Origin: Gemmata massiliana
Lineage (GTDB): Bacteria; Planctomycetota; Planctomycetia; Gemmatales; Gemmataceae
Assembly: GCA_000531095.1 (NCBI GenBank)
Contig: HG799473.1
Span: 62,001 to 126,000, forward strand
Length of the DNA stretch: 64,000 bases
Direction of reading: 5' to 3'
Shown: in pieces, positions 8,753 through 16,317 of the stretch
How positions within the stretch are numbered: the first letter of the stretch is position 1
How the letters are laid out: every line of letters begins with the position of its first letter
Made by a program: the position numbers and the translations under genes
Notes under the pieces: model-generated
The model's database searches: none
Told to the model about the DNA's origin: nothing
Seen by the model: the letters and a program-made list of their open reading frames with translations, nothing else

Positions 8753-11062
8753 ATGTCCCGAAAGCTGGTTCTGAACTTGGCCCCTGTCGCGTTCGACGAC
8801 AGGAACGTCCGCGTCGAATTCTTCCCGTACAGCGACCAGGATCATCTGCGGTCGCTCCGAACCACCCACCGCGACACGCACTTCGTCCAGCGGTATCGCG
8901 GGGAACAGGTCGTCGCCGTGCCGACCGTCGCGAACGCCCCATCGCTCGGCGGCACCGCCGGCGAGGTCCGCTTGCACGGCGACCTCGGGCTGTGCGCGGC
9001 CCTACTCCGCAACTCGCTCCTGTCATGCTTGCACGGACGGGGAAACGCGGTTGTCTGGTTCGACCCCGTCGAGTTCGTCAGCCAGTCCGAGGAGATTCTG
9101 GGGCCAGCCCTCGCCGACCCTACTTCTCGCCCGGCGTGGCTGGAGGTGCGACCGAAGTATGAGATCTCTGTACGGTGGGCGCAGTTCTACAAGCAATCGG
9201 AGTTCCTCGGACTGGCCCTCAACGTCCGCTCCTACCGTCGCATCCTCGTCCCCTGTTCCGAACTGCTCGGGGCCGGCGTTCGGCTCGTCGGCCAGTACGT
9301 CGGGCGGCTCGAACCGGACCGTGACCCCCGGATCGAACCAAAGCTGAAACTGCTCGGTCGCGTCCGAGCCGTGGCCGGATCACAACTCCTTTTGGAAGAC
9401 GCACGCGAGGGCGTTGAGGCCATCGACGCGGCGACCGCCCACCTGCAAGTGAGTGGCGGGTTCGCCGCCTGTCTGCAAGCCGCGTTCGGCCAGAGGGCGG
9501 CAGGGGTCGAGGCAGCCCTCGAACGCAGCCTCGCCGCCTTCCGGGTCGGCCCGGCTCGTCTGGACCGCCTCCAGGCCGCACTCGGCGGGCTGAACAAGCT
9601 GGGGCTGGAACTGGTGCCGGGCGTCCCCGTGCGGATCGGTACGTTCCGCAGCGAGGGCAAGAACGCCGAGCAGTCGATCAAGTTCCCGGCGGTCGCCTCG
9701 GCTCCCAAGCCGGTGTTCATATTCAACCCCAACAACCGGCAGACGAGCAACTGGAGCGACGGCGGGCTACAAGAGTTCGGCCCGCTGGACGCCGACGTGT
9801 TCACCCCGAAGACGCCCCGTGTCTGCGTGATCTGCCAGCGGGACAAGCAGGGGCAGGTGGACGCCTTCCTCGGCAAGTTTCGCGAGGGCATCCCGGTCAA
9901 CGGCAACAACCGGGCGGCGTTCGCTCAGGGGTTCGTGCGGAAATACCGACTGCAAGACCTGAAGGCGGATTACTTCCTGGCCGACAACGGCACCCCGGCG
10001 GCGTACCAGAAGGCCATCCGGCAAGCCCTGGTCGCCCAGGACCAAAAAGGCCAGGGGCAGCGGTGGCACCTCGCGATGGTCCAGACCGAGGAGGCATTTC
10101 ACGACCTGACCGGCGAGACGAACCCGTACCTGATTGCCAAAGCCGAGTTCCTTGCGGCGGACATCCCGGTGCAGGAGTTCGAGATCGAGACGGCCCGGCA
10201 GTGGGACGGGCAACTCCAGTGGAGTCTCAACAACATGGCCCTCGCCACCTACGCCAAACTGGGCGGTGTACCGTGGCGGGTCCAGGCGAACCGCGCTCTG
10301 ACCCACGAACTGGTTTTCGGGCTGGGCAGTGCGGTCATCTCGGACGGCGTATTCGGCGCGAAGGAGCGGATGGTCGGGATCACCACCGTGTTCTCCGGGG
10401 ACGGCTGTTACTGGCTGTCCAACCTGTCGCGGTCGGTGCCGTTTGAGGAGTACCGGGACAACCTCATCGACTCGCTGCGGGCGACCGTCGCCCAGGTCCG
10501 CACCGACATGAGTTGGCAGCCGGGCGGCAGTATCCGCCTCGTCTTCCACAGTTTCAAACCGTTCAAGGATGCCGAAGCCGAGGCGGTCAAGGAGGTGATG
10601 TCGGAGTTGGGCGAGTTCGACGCCCACTTCGCCTTCCTCCACGTCGTCGAAGACCACCCGTACCTGCTGTTCGACCGTGAACAGGCCGGGGTGCGGAAAT
10701 CGAATCAGCCGGTCAAGGGCGAGTTCGCCCCGCAGCGCGGCTTGTACTTCCAGTTGTCCGCGCGGGAAGTGCTGATGACGCTGACTGGGCCGAACGATCT
10801 GAAGAAGCCCGAAGACGGGCTGCCGTTCCCGATCCTGTTGAAACTGCACCGCAGTTCGACGTTCGACGACGTGGTGTACCTCGCCCAGCAACTGTACGTC
10901 TTCGCCAACCTGTCCTGGCGCAGCTTCTTCCCCTCCTCGGCCCCGGTCACCATCCTGTACTCGCAACTGATTGCGAGACTGTTGGGCGAGTTGCACCGCC
11001 TCCCCCGGTGGAACCCGAACGCGATGCTAGGCCGGATCGGGCGGACGAGGTGGTTCCTGTGA
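8753..11062 (+). CDS. PIWI-domain (prokaryotic Argonaute-like) protein, catalytic tetrad lost
   Basis: The protein has about 769 residues. Its C-terminal third reads as a PIWI domain: 'NPYLIAKAEFLAADIPVQEFE', 'LATYAKLGGVPWRV', 'HELVFGLGSAVISDG', 'RMVGITTVFSGDGCYW', 'IRLVFHSFKPF', and a C-terminus 'VTILYSQLIARLL...RWFL'. In nuclease-active Argonautes the first catalytic Asp follows 'iGl'; here residues 523-525 are G-L-G. The second Asp of 'hrDG' is replaced by H-S-F (599-601). It is therefore probably a guide-dependent sensor that does not slice. The N-terminal 400 residues could hold N and PAZ-like regions. The stop overlaps the GTG start of the next gene, a nuclease, which suggests coupled expression. 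Subclass within pAgo is unresolved. Confidence 0.72.
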   Translation: MSRKLVLNLAPVAFDDRNVRVEFFPYSDQDHLRSLRTTHRDTHFVQRYRGEQVVAVPTVANAPSLGGTAGEVRLHGDLGLCAALLRNSLLSCLHGRGNAVVWFDPVEFVSQSEEILGPALADPTSRPAWLEVRPKYEISVRWAQFYKQSEFLGLALNVRSYRRILVPCSELLGAGVRLVGQYVGRLEPDRDPRIEPKLKLLGRVRAVAGSQLLLEDAREGVEAIDAATAHLQVSGGFAACLQAAFGQRAAGVEAALERSLAAFRVGPARLDRLQAALGGLNKLGLELVPGVPVRIGTFRSEGKNAEQSIKFPAVASAPKPVFIFNPNNRQTSNWSDGGLQEFGPLDADVFTPKTPRVCVICQRDKQGQVDAFLGKFREGIPVNGNNRAAFAQGFVRKYRLQDLKADYFLADNGTPAAYQKAIRQALVAQDQKGQGQRWHLAMVQTEEAFHDLTGETNPYLIAKAEFLAADIPVQEFEIETARQWDGQLQWSLNNMALATYAKLGGVPWRVQANRALTHELVFGLGSAVISDGVFGAKERMVGITTVFSGDGCYWLSNLSRSVPFEEYRDNLIDSLRATVAQVRTDMSWQPGGSIRLVFHSFKPFKDAEAEAVKEVMSELGEFDAHFAFLHVVEDHPYLLFDREQAGVRKSNQPVKGEFAPQRGLYFQLSAREVLMTLTGPNDLKKPEDGLPFPILLKLHRSSTFDDVVYLAQQLYVFANLSWRSFFPSSAPVTILYSQLIARLLGELHRLPRWNPNAMLGRIGRTRWFL

Positions 11063-12297
11063 GCGACGTGACAACGATCCTGCTCTCGGACGCCGAGGCA
11101 GCACTGCAGAAGGCCGTGCGGTCGGTCCACGGAACCGACACGCTGGACGAGGCGTTCGCGGCTTGGGTGTTGCACGGAACCTCGGAGGCTCCGACGTTGG
11201 CGGCGGTGGTCCAGGCGTCGGCCTCGAAGAAGGGCGGGCTACTCGACCACGGCGACGTGGCGATTCTCGGGTTCGGTCTGGCGTGCGGCGTTCTGGACCC
11301 GACCCAGCGGGCAGCCTTCCTCAACGGCCTCTCCCGGCTGTGCGGGCGGAACCCGGTCATGCACGGTACGCCGATAGCCTGCTGCTCCGACCCCATCGCC
11401 CTGCTCGGCCTCGCGGTCGGCGCGACCGAGGCCGGTGCCGCGGAACGGGACCGTCTCTCCGGGTGGGTGGGACAGTTTTTCGCCCGGACCTGTGCCGGGA
11501 GCCTGCCCGCCGAGTGGCAACGCGCGCTCTTGCACGGCGTTGCCCACCGGCTCGGCCTCACCACTGCTTTGCCTGTCATCTCGACGCTTCCTGCCGATCT
11601 ACGGGTCGTGATGCGCGCGAGAGGGTTGGTTCCGATCACCTCGGCTGACGACGCGGAGGAAGCGGCGGCACTTCGGCTGACGAAGTCAGACTTCGGCCCC
11701 CTCGCCCCCGCACGGGCCGCGATCCGGCTCGCGATGCTCCGAGCCATCAGCCAAGTGGCTTGCACCGCCCGGCTCGACCGACCGACCGTCGAGCAACTCG
11801 TCGTGCTACTCAGGCGGGTGCCGAACGGCCTGTCTCAATGGACCTGGGAGGAGAAGTCGCGAACTGGTAAGGGCGAGGCCCGGAAGTGGCACGTCGAGAA
11901 CGAGTACCACGTCCAGAACCTGCTCTGGTTATTCCTCTCCCCGCTGTTCCCAGACATCAAGTCCGAGGAGTACACGCCCACGGTTGGGACGTACCAGCCC
12001 CGCGTCGATCTGGGCCTGCCGACTCTTCGGACCATCGTGGAGGTGAAGTTCTGGCGGGCGTCGGTGAAGGTTGAAAAGATGATCGAGGAGATCGCCGCAG
12101 ACAGCAGCATCTACTTCGTTTCCGGCTCCTCGTACACCACACTGATCCCGTTCATCTGGGACAACGCGCGCAGGACCGAGGAACACGAAGCCCTTGTCAA
12201 AGGGCTGAGACAACTCCCGCACGTCGTGGACGCCGTCGTCATCGCCCGACCGGGGCTGATGGAAGTTGCCTCTACGACACCGGCTGCGACACCCTGA
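11059..12297 (+). CDS. PD-(D/E)XK nuclease-domain protein, PIWI partner
   Basis: The protein has about 412 residues from a GTG that overlaps the upstream stop as GTGA. Residues 1-280 form an alpha-helical region I do not recognise. The C-terminal domain carries a PD-(D/E)XK signature: Asp317 in 'QPRVDLGLP', then Glu328-Val-Lys330 in 'TIVEVKFWR', with an upstream 'HVENEYHVQNLLWLFLSPLFPD' helix. This is the restriction-endonuclease-like fold, so it likely cuts or nicks nucleic acid. With a PIWI partner that has lost catalysis, I infer this nuclease is the effector. The helical region may provide PIWI contact or autoinhibition. No methyltransferase accompanies it, which argues against a classical restriction system. 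Confidence 0.75.
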   Translation: MSDVTTILLSDAEAALQKAVRSVHGTDTLDEAFAAWVLHGTSEAPTLAAVVQASASKKGGLLDHGDVAILGFGLACGVLDPTQRAAFLNGLSRLCGRNPVMHGTPIACCSDPIALLGLAVGATEAGAAERDRLSGWVGQFFARTCAGSLPAEWQRALLHGVAHRLGLTTALPVISTLPADLRVVMRARGLVPITSADDAEEAAALRLTKSDFGPLAPARAAIRLAMLRAISQVACTARLDRPTVEQLVVLLRRVPNGLSQWTWEEKSRTGKGEARKWHVENEYHVQNLLWLFLSPLFPDIKSEEYTPTVGTYQPRVDLGLPTLRTIVEVKFWRASVKVEKMIEEIAADSSIYFVSGSSYTTLIPFIWDNARRTEEHEALVKGLRQLPHVVDAVVIARPGLMEVASTTPAATP

Positions 12298-12379
12298 TCG
12301 TTGTCGAGGATGTTGATCGCGGAGGACGGAATTCCAGAAGCAGGTCAAAAAAACCGATAGTGAGCGAGGAGGGATGCCG

Positions 12380-13762
12380 ATGATGAATTGGGACACTCTG
12401 CTCTGTGCCGACCGCCCGCGTCCCTCGACCAGCACGGGGGACCATCGCGAGCAGTTTGAGCGGGACTACGACCGCGCGGTGTTCTCTTCTCCCGTCAAGC
12501 GGCTGCAAGACAAGGCTCAGGTTTTCCCACTCGAACCGCACGACTCCGTGCGCACTCGCCTCACCCACTCGCTCGAAGTCTCGTCCATCGCGCGCGGACT
12601 GGTGCAGAAGGTCTGCAAGGACTTCCTGAAGGCGAAACTCAAAGACGGTCAGGACCGGCAGATCGAAGCCATCGCAGCGACCTGTGGGCTGATCCACGAT
12701 TTGGGGAATCCACCGTTCGGGCATTCCGGCGAGGACGCCATCCGCGAATGGTTCAAGGTCACCCTCAAGGAGCAGAAGCTCCGCGATCTACTTCAGAACC
12801 GAGAGGAACTCGTTCAGGACTTTCTGCAATTCGAGGGGAATGCTCAGACGCTGCGGATCGTTGCCAAGCTGCAAGTCCTGGCCGATTTTCACGGCCTGAA
12901 CCTCACGTTCGGCACGCTGTCCGCGCTCTGTAAGTACACGGCATCCTCTACCGAGATCGGTGCGGGCGGTGACCACGCGAAGGCGAAGCCCGGCTACTTC
13001 ATCTCCGAGGCCGGGGTGATCGCCGAGATCCGTAACAAGACCGGGACCGGGGACGCACGCAACCCCATCACGTTTCTGATCGAAGCGGCGGACGACATCG
13101 TGTACTCCGTGGCGGACATTGAAGACGGCGTCAAGAAGCGCATCCTGTCGTGGGTTCAGCTTCAGCATTTGTTGGAGCATGGCCCTGGTGCCGGGGGCGC
13201 GAGCCAAACCGTTAAAGAGGTGCTGGCCGGGAAAGCCCGGATTCTCGCCCCGAGCGCAGCCCCCGACGATCTGCCGGACGACATTCAGGCTGCTGCCTTC
13301 CGCACTGCGGCAGTTGGCGTCCTCATTGGCACCGCGTCGGTGGCTTTCCAGCAGAACTACGACGCCATCATGTCCGGCCAGTTTAAGGGCAAACTGGTCG
13401 CCGCCGGGCCGACTGCCGCCTTCATGGAGTTGCTGAAGGGCATCGGTCGGTCACGCATCTACGGCACGGCCTCGAACTTGAAGTTGGAACTGTTGGGTAG
13501 GCGGGTGATTCAGGATCTCATGACCCTGTTTTGGGAAGGTGCCAGCGTGCTGCCGCCGGACTGCACCATTAAGCCCAAGAAGTTCACCGGCAAATTGCAG
13601 GCGTTGCTGTCCGACGCCTACCGCAAGGTGTTCCAGCACTTCGTCCAAGCGCAGGCCGATTTGCCCCTCGACTACCACCGCTTACAGCTTGTCACGGACT
13701 ACGTCTGTGGCATGACCGACTCGTTCGCCAAACGCCTCCACGCGGAGTTGACTAATGGCTGA
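12380..13762 (+). CDS. dgt: dGTPase-type HD triphosphohydrolase
   Basis: This HD-superfamily deoxynucleoside triphosphohydrolase has about 460 residues. Numbered from the ATG at 12374, metal-binding motifs are R-T-R-L-T-H65, H108-D109 in 'CGLIHDLGNPPFGHSG', and the diagnostic 'AADDIVYSVADIEDG' segment. Known members hydrolyse dGTP or other dNTPs to nucleoside and triphosphate; some deplete dNTPs during phage infection. The ATG at 12374 abuts GGAGGG too closely, so the start at 12380 (or 12383) is preferred. The 3' end overlaps the next gene by eight bases, and it lies 82 bp after the PIWI-associated nuclease on the same strand. An antiviral role is inferred from context; housekeeping dGTPase is the alternative. 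Confidence 0.85.
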   Translation: MMNWDTLLCADRPRPSTSTGDHREQFERDYDRAVFSSPVKRLQDKAQVFPLEPHDSVRTRLTHSLEVSSIARGLVQKVCKDFLKAKLKDGQDRQIEAIAATCGLIHDLGNPPFGHSGEDAIREWFKVTLKEQKLRDLLQNREELVQDFLQFEGNAQTLRIVAKLQVLADFHGLNLTFGTLSALCKYTASSTEIGAGGDHAKAKPGYFISEAGVIAEIRNKTGTGDARNPITFLIEAADDIVYSVADIEDGVKKRILSWVQLQHLLEHGPGAGGASQTVKEVLAGKARILAPSAAPDDLPDDIQAAAFRTAAVGVLIGTASVAFQQNYDAIMSGQFKGKLVAAGPTAAFMELLKGIGRSRIYGTASNLKLELLGRRVIQDLMTLFWEGASVLPPDCTIKPKKFTGKLQALLSDAYRKVFQHFVQAQADLPLDYHRLQLVTDYVCGMTDSFAKRLHAELTNG

Positions 13763-14642
13763 CGTGAACTCGGTCGAGTTGCTGAAGGCACTCCTGCGGC
13801 GGGAGGTCGAGCTATTCTGTCGGCGGCTCGACCCGCTCTGGCGTGACATTTCGCATGTCGTTGATGCGATCCAGCGGAACCGTTGGCGGGCGGTGTTCTT
13901 CGGCGGAACCCTACGCTCGCTACTGCTGTCGCGGCTCGTTGAGGGGCAACCGGGCCGGCCCCGCGACGTGGACATCGTGATCCAGGGGCCACCGCTCGGC
14001 ATACTGCGGGAACTGTTCGGCAAGCTCATCAGCCGCGAGACACGCTTCGGCGGGTTCCACCTGCATGACGCGGGGTGGGAGTTCGACGTTTGGCCGCTTG
14101 AGAGGACGTGGGGAATCGTTCAAGACCGGATCGACCGCCCGGACTTCGGGAACCTCCCGAACACTACGTTCCTGAACATCGAGGCGGCTGCCATCGACAT
14201 CTGGCCGGACAAGGACGGGGAGCGACAGATCTACTCGGGGGATGACCAGTTTTTCAGAGCGATCATCGACCGAGTCATCGAGGTTAATCGGATCGAGAAT
14301 CCGTTCCCCGAGCTTTGTGTTGTCCGGTCTTTGGTGCTGGCGAGCGAGTTGGGATTCGGCATCGGGCCACGCCTCGCTCAGTACGTTGCGGCTCACGGCC
14401 CGGTCATGTCGGTGGGCGAGTTGGAGTCCGTCCAGCGGCGTCATTACGGCGAGGTTCGCGTGAGCGGCGAGTCCCTCCGCCACTGGATCACAGCCGTGGC
14501 TGATCTGGCGGGTCGCTTCCCGCACCGCACCGTCCACAACCCTGCTACCGTTCGGCGGGACGAGCCGAACCCGGACGAGTTCCCGTATGAGTTCCTTCGC
14601 ACCGTGCAGCGGTGGAGCCATCGGAAGCCGCACCCGGCTTGA
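13755..14642 (+). CDS. PolyA-polymerase/CCA-type nucleotidyltransferase-like protein
   Basis: The protein has about 295 residues. It shows a nucleotidyltransferase core: 'VFFGGTLRSLLL' (Gly50-Gly51), the metal-binding pair Asp71-x-Asp73 in 'RPRDVDIVI', and a third acidic strand 'WEFDVWPLE' (Asp111). This layout resembles the head domain of class II polyA polymerases and CCA-adding enzymes, without their RNA-binding tail. The start codon lies inside the 3' end of the dGTPase gene, so the two are translationally coupled. Possible roles are nucleotidylation of RNA or protein, signal synthesis, or an antitoxin-like function; the sequence does not decide. It is the last gene of the PIWI operon and converges on the gene at 14677. 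Confidence 0.7.
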   Translation: MADVNSVELLKALLRREVELFCRRLDPLWRDISHVVDAIQRNRWRAVFFGGTLRSLLLSRLVEGQPGRPRDVDIVIQGPPLGILRELFGKLISRETRFGGFHLHDAGWEFDVWPLERTWGIVQDRIDRPDFGNLPNTTFLNIEAAAIDIWPDKDGERQIYSGDDQFFRAIIDRVIEVNRIENPFPELCVVRSLVLASELGFGIGPRLAQYVAAHGPVMSVGELESVQRRHYGEVRVSGESLRHWITAVADLAGRFPHRTVHNPATVRRDEPNPDEFPYEFLRTVQRWSHRKPHPA

Positions 14643-14676
14643 GAGCCTCATCGCCGGGCGCAGTGCCGCAAGCTCA

Positions 14677-15120
14677 TCACTTTTTCTTGCCGCGTGGCGA
14701 ACGGCGTACAGACAATTTCAGGGGAGCGGGTCGCTCTCGTCGCCATACGAACGGGATGTCGTCGCCCTGGTGGTAACGCATGGTGCCGGTGATCGACTCG
14801 TCGGCAGCGTTGTACGCCACGTCAGCGGCGGCACCGCACACTTCGTCGCCATCGTCGCTGCCGACGAAAGTGAAGAAGATCGCCGCCGCGTGGGTCCACA
14901 CCTCGTCCACCCGCCCGTCGATAATGCCCTGCTGCGCGCCAAACTGGAACGTGGCCGAGAACCGCTCGAACTCCGTGTGGGTGATCAAAACGTGCGGGTC
15001 GGGCGTCAGGTCGAGGTAGGCATCCGTCATCGACGGCAGTTCGGCCACAGCCCACTTGCCGGACAGGTCGAGCGGCGGTCGTGACGGGATGCGGGGCAAT
15101 TCTATTTCTCCAGCGATCAC
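14677..15120 (-). CDS. Small protein at the end of the type I-G cas operon
   Basis: The protein has about 147 residues from a GTG. It shows a lipocalin-like pattern: 'LSGKWAVAEL' near residue 20, 'GIIDGRVDEVW', and 'ITGTMRYHQGDDIPFVWRRE' near the C-terminus. The tail is strongly basic (RRSPRGKKK). It starts 28 bp after the stop of the cas gene upstream on the same strand, so it probably belongs to that transcript. I do not know its function. It could be an accessory subunit, a regulator, or unrelated cargo. Confidence 0.55.
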   Translation of the reverse strand: MIAGEIELPRIPSRPPLDLSGKWAVAELPSMTDAYLDLTPDPHVLITHTEFERFSATFQFGAQQGIIDGRVDEVWTHAAAIFFTFVGSDDGDEVCGAAADVAYNAADESITGTMRYHQGDDIPFVWRRERPAPLKLSVRRSPRGKKK

Positions 15121-15147
15121 CTCGGCACGGGACGAGTCGAGCAGCCC

Positions 15148-16317
15148 TCACGCTAACTGGCAAGCCGGGGCGAAGTTGATCTTGCAGTTCGGCGGACTGC
15201 CCACTTCAACACGGACGGACTCGAACAGGGCGGTCACGCCGAGCGCAAACAAACGATCTCTCCGAGAAGCTTGGGTGGCCAAGAGCGGGTGAGAGAGCAG
15301 TGACCGGATCACGTTGATTCGCAACCCTCCGCTCCAGATGGGCCACCGCCACGCCGGTTCGGGATCGGATTTCCACCCCGTCGTCCGAAGTCCTCGAAAG
15401 GTTGGAGCAGATGAGATGAGTTGCAGACCGCGATACCCGAGCAGGTTGAGCGCCCAGTTCGTCTTCGCCTCATTCCCGCTCGCAGTTGGATCGCTCCACA
15501 TCACAGAGTAACGGCGGTCCTCCTGGGGGTTCCACCGCATCGACAGTTTCTCGTCCGATGGCTCGGCGCGGAGGAAGAGTGCATTTTCAAGCCGATTGGC
15601 GTCAACCTGTCCCATCAACTGCCGAACGGTGTCGAGGAACCATTGACGGCCTGACCCGGTCGTGAAGCAGAACGGCGTCGCCTGCATCTGCCCCGTCTTG
15701 GCTTGGCCGCAAGCGTCCGACCCGAAGGCAGACAGCAGATCGACGGCGACCCGATCCGCCGCCGAAGCACAGTCGAGGCCGAGTTGCATGGTTTCCCGCA
15801 GTTCGGGGCAACTAGCGTTGAGGTGCTTCCCCAAGGCGAGTTCGGGTGAGGGAACCGATTCGCGGAGTGCTTGGAGCCATTCCCCCCTGAGTTTTGCGAG
15901 CCTGTCGCGGATGGGGGAGAGTTTCCGCTCTTCGGCATCTCTCCGTTCGTTCCCCCGGAGTCCTGATCGCTTCAACGACTCCACTGCCTCCCTCAACTCC
16001 CTCTTTTTCTCGTCGTGGGCGGCTTGCGTCTCGGATCGCTTCTGATCGCGTTGTTCATCTGGCGGGAAGGGACATCTCAGTTGTCCGGCCAGAGCTTCCG
16101 CCAGCCGTGCTTTGCCGCCGCTAAAGCCTTGGATGGACGGCACCCAGGTGCCGTCTACGGCTGTCCACGCCAGAGCGAGGATCGCCTGCCGGTCTGCGTC
16201 GGCGAGGACGCACAGCGTTCCCAGAGCGGCCAAGAATCCGAGCGGGTTCGTACCGTCCAGCCCAGGCAGCAGCACGTCAGCCGGCGGATCGGCGACAAGG
16301 TTCTGGTTCTCGCTCAT
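15148..16317 (-). CDS. Type I-G CRISPR protein, Cas8g or Cas3-extension family-like
   Basis: The protein has about 389 residues and begins with 'VLLPGLDGTNPLGFLAALGTLCVL', which I associate with the small protein following cas3 in type I-G (old I-U) loci, annotated as Cas3-extension family or a Cas8g/Csb3-like subunit. A highly charged helical middle (residues 95-160) is followed by 'TPFCFTTGSGRQWFLDTVRQLM' and 'WALNLLGYRGLQLI'. It overlaps cas3 by ATGA. By position and size it is the best candidate for the large subunit of this effector complex, since no separate Csx17-sized gene is present. The exact subfamily is uncertain. Confidence 0.7.
   Translation of the reverse strand: MSENQNLVADPPADVLLPGLDGTNPLGFLAALGTLCVLADADRQAILALAWTAVDGTWVPSIQGFSGGKARLAEALAGQLRCPFPPDEQRDQKRSETQAAHDEKKRELREAVESLKRSGLRGNERRDAEERKLSPIRDRLAKLRGEWLQALRESVPSPELALGKHLNASCPELRETMQLGLDCASAADRVAVDLLSAFGSDACGQAKTGQMQATPFCFTTGSGRQWFLDTVRQLMGQVDANRLENALFLRAEPSDEKLSMRWNPQEDRRYSVMWSDPTASGNEAKTNWALNLLGYRGLQLISSAPTFRGLRTTGWKSDPEPAWRWPIWSGGLRINVIRSLLSHPLLATQASRRDRLFALGVTALFESVRVEVGSPPNCKINFAPACQLA

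Noticed and set aside
9767-10996. Minus-strand frame of about 409 codons opposite the PIWI gene
   Set aside because: Shadow frame of the PIWI gene with no recognisable domain.
11059-12297. Type II restriction endonuclease
   Set aside because: There is a PD-(D/E)XK core, but no cognate methyltransferase is adjacent and the gene is coupled to a PIWI gene; the methyltransferases of the island are 25 kb away.
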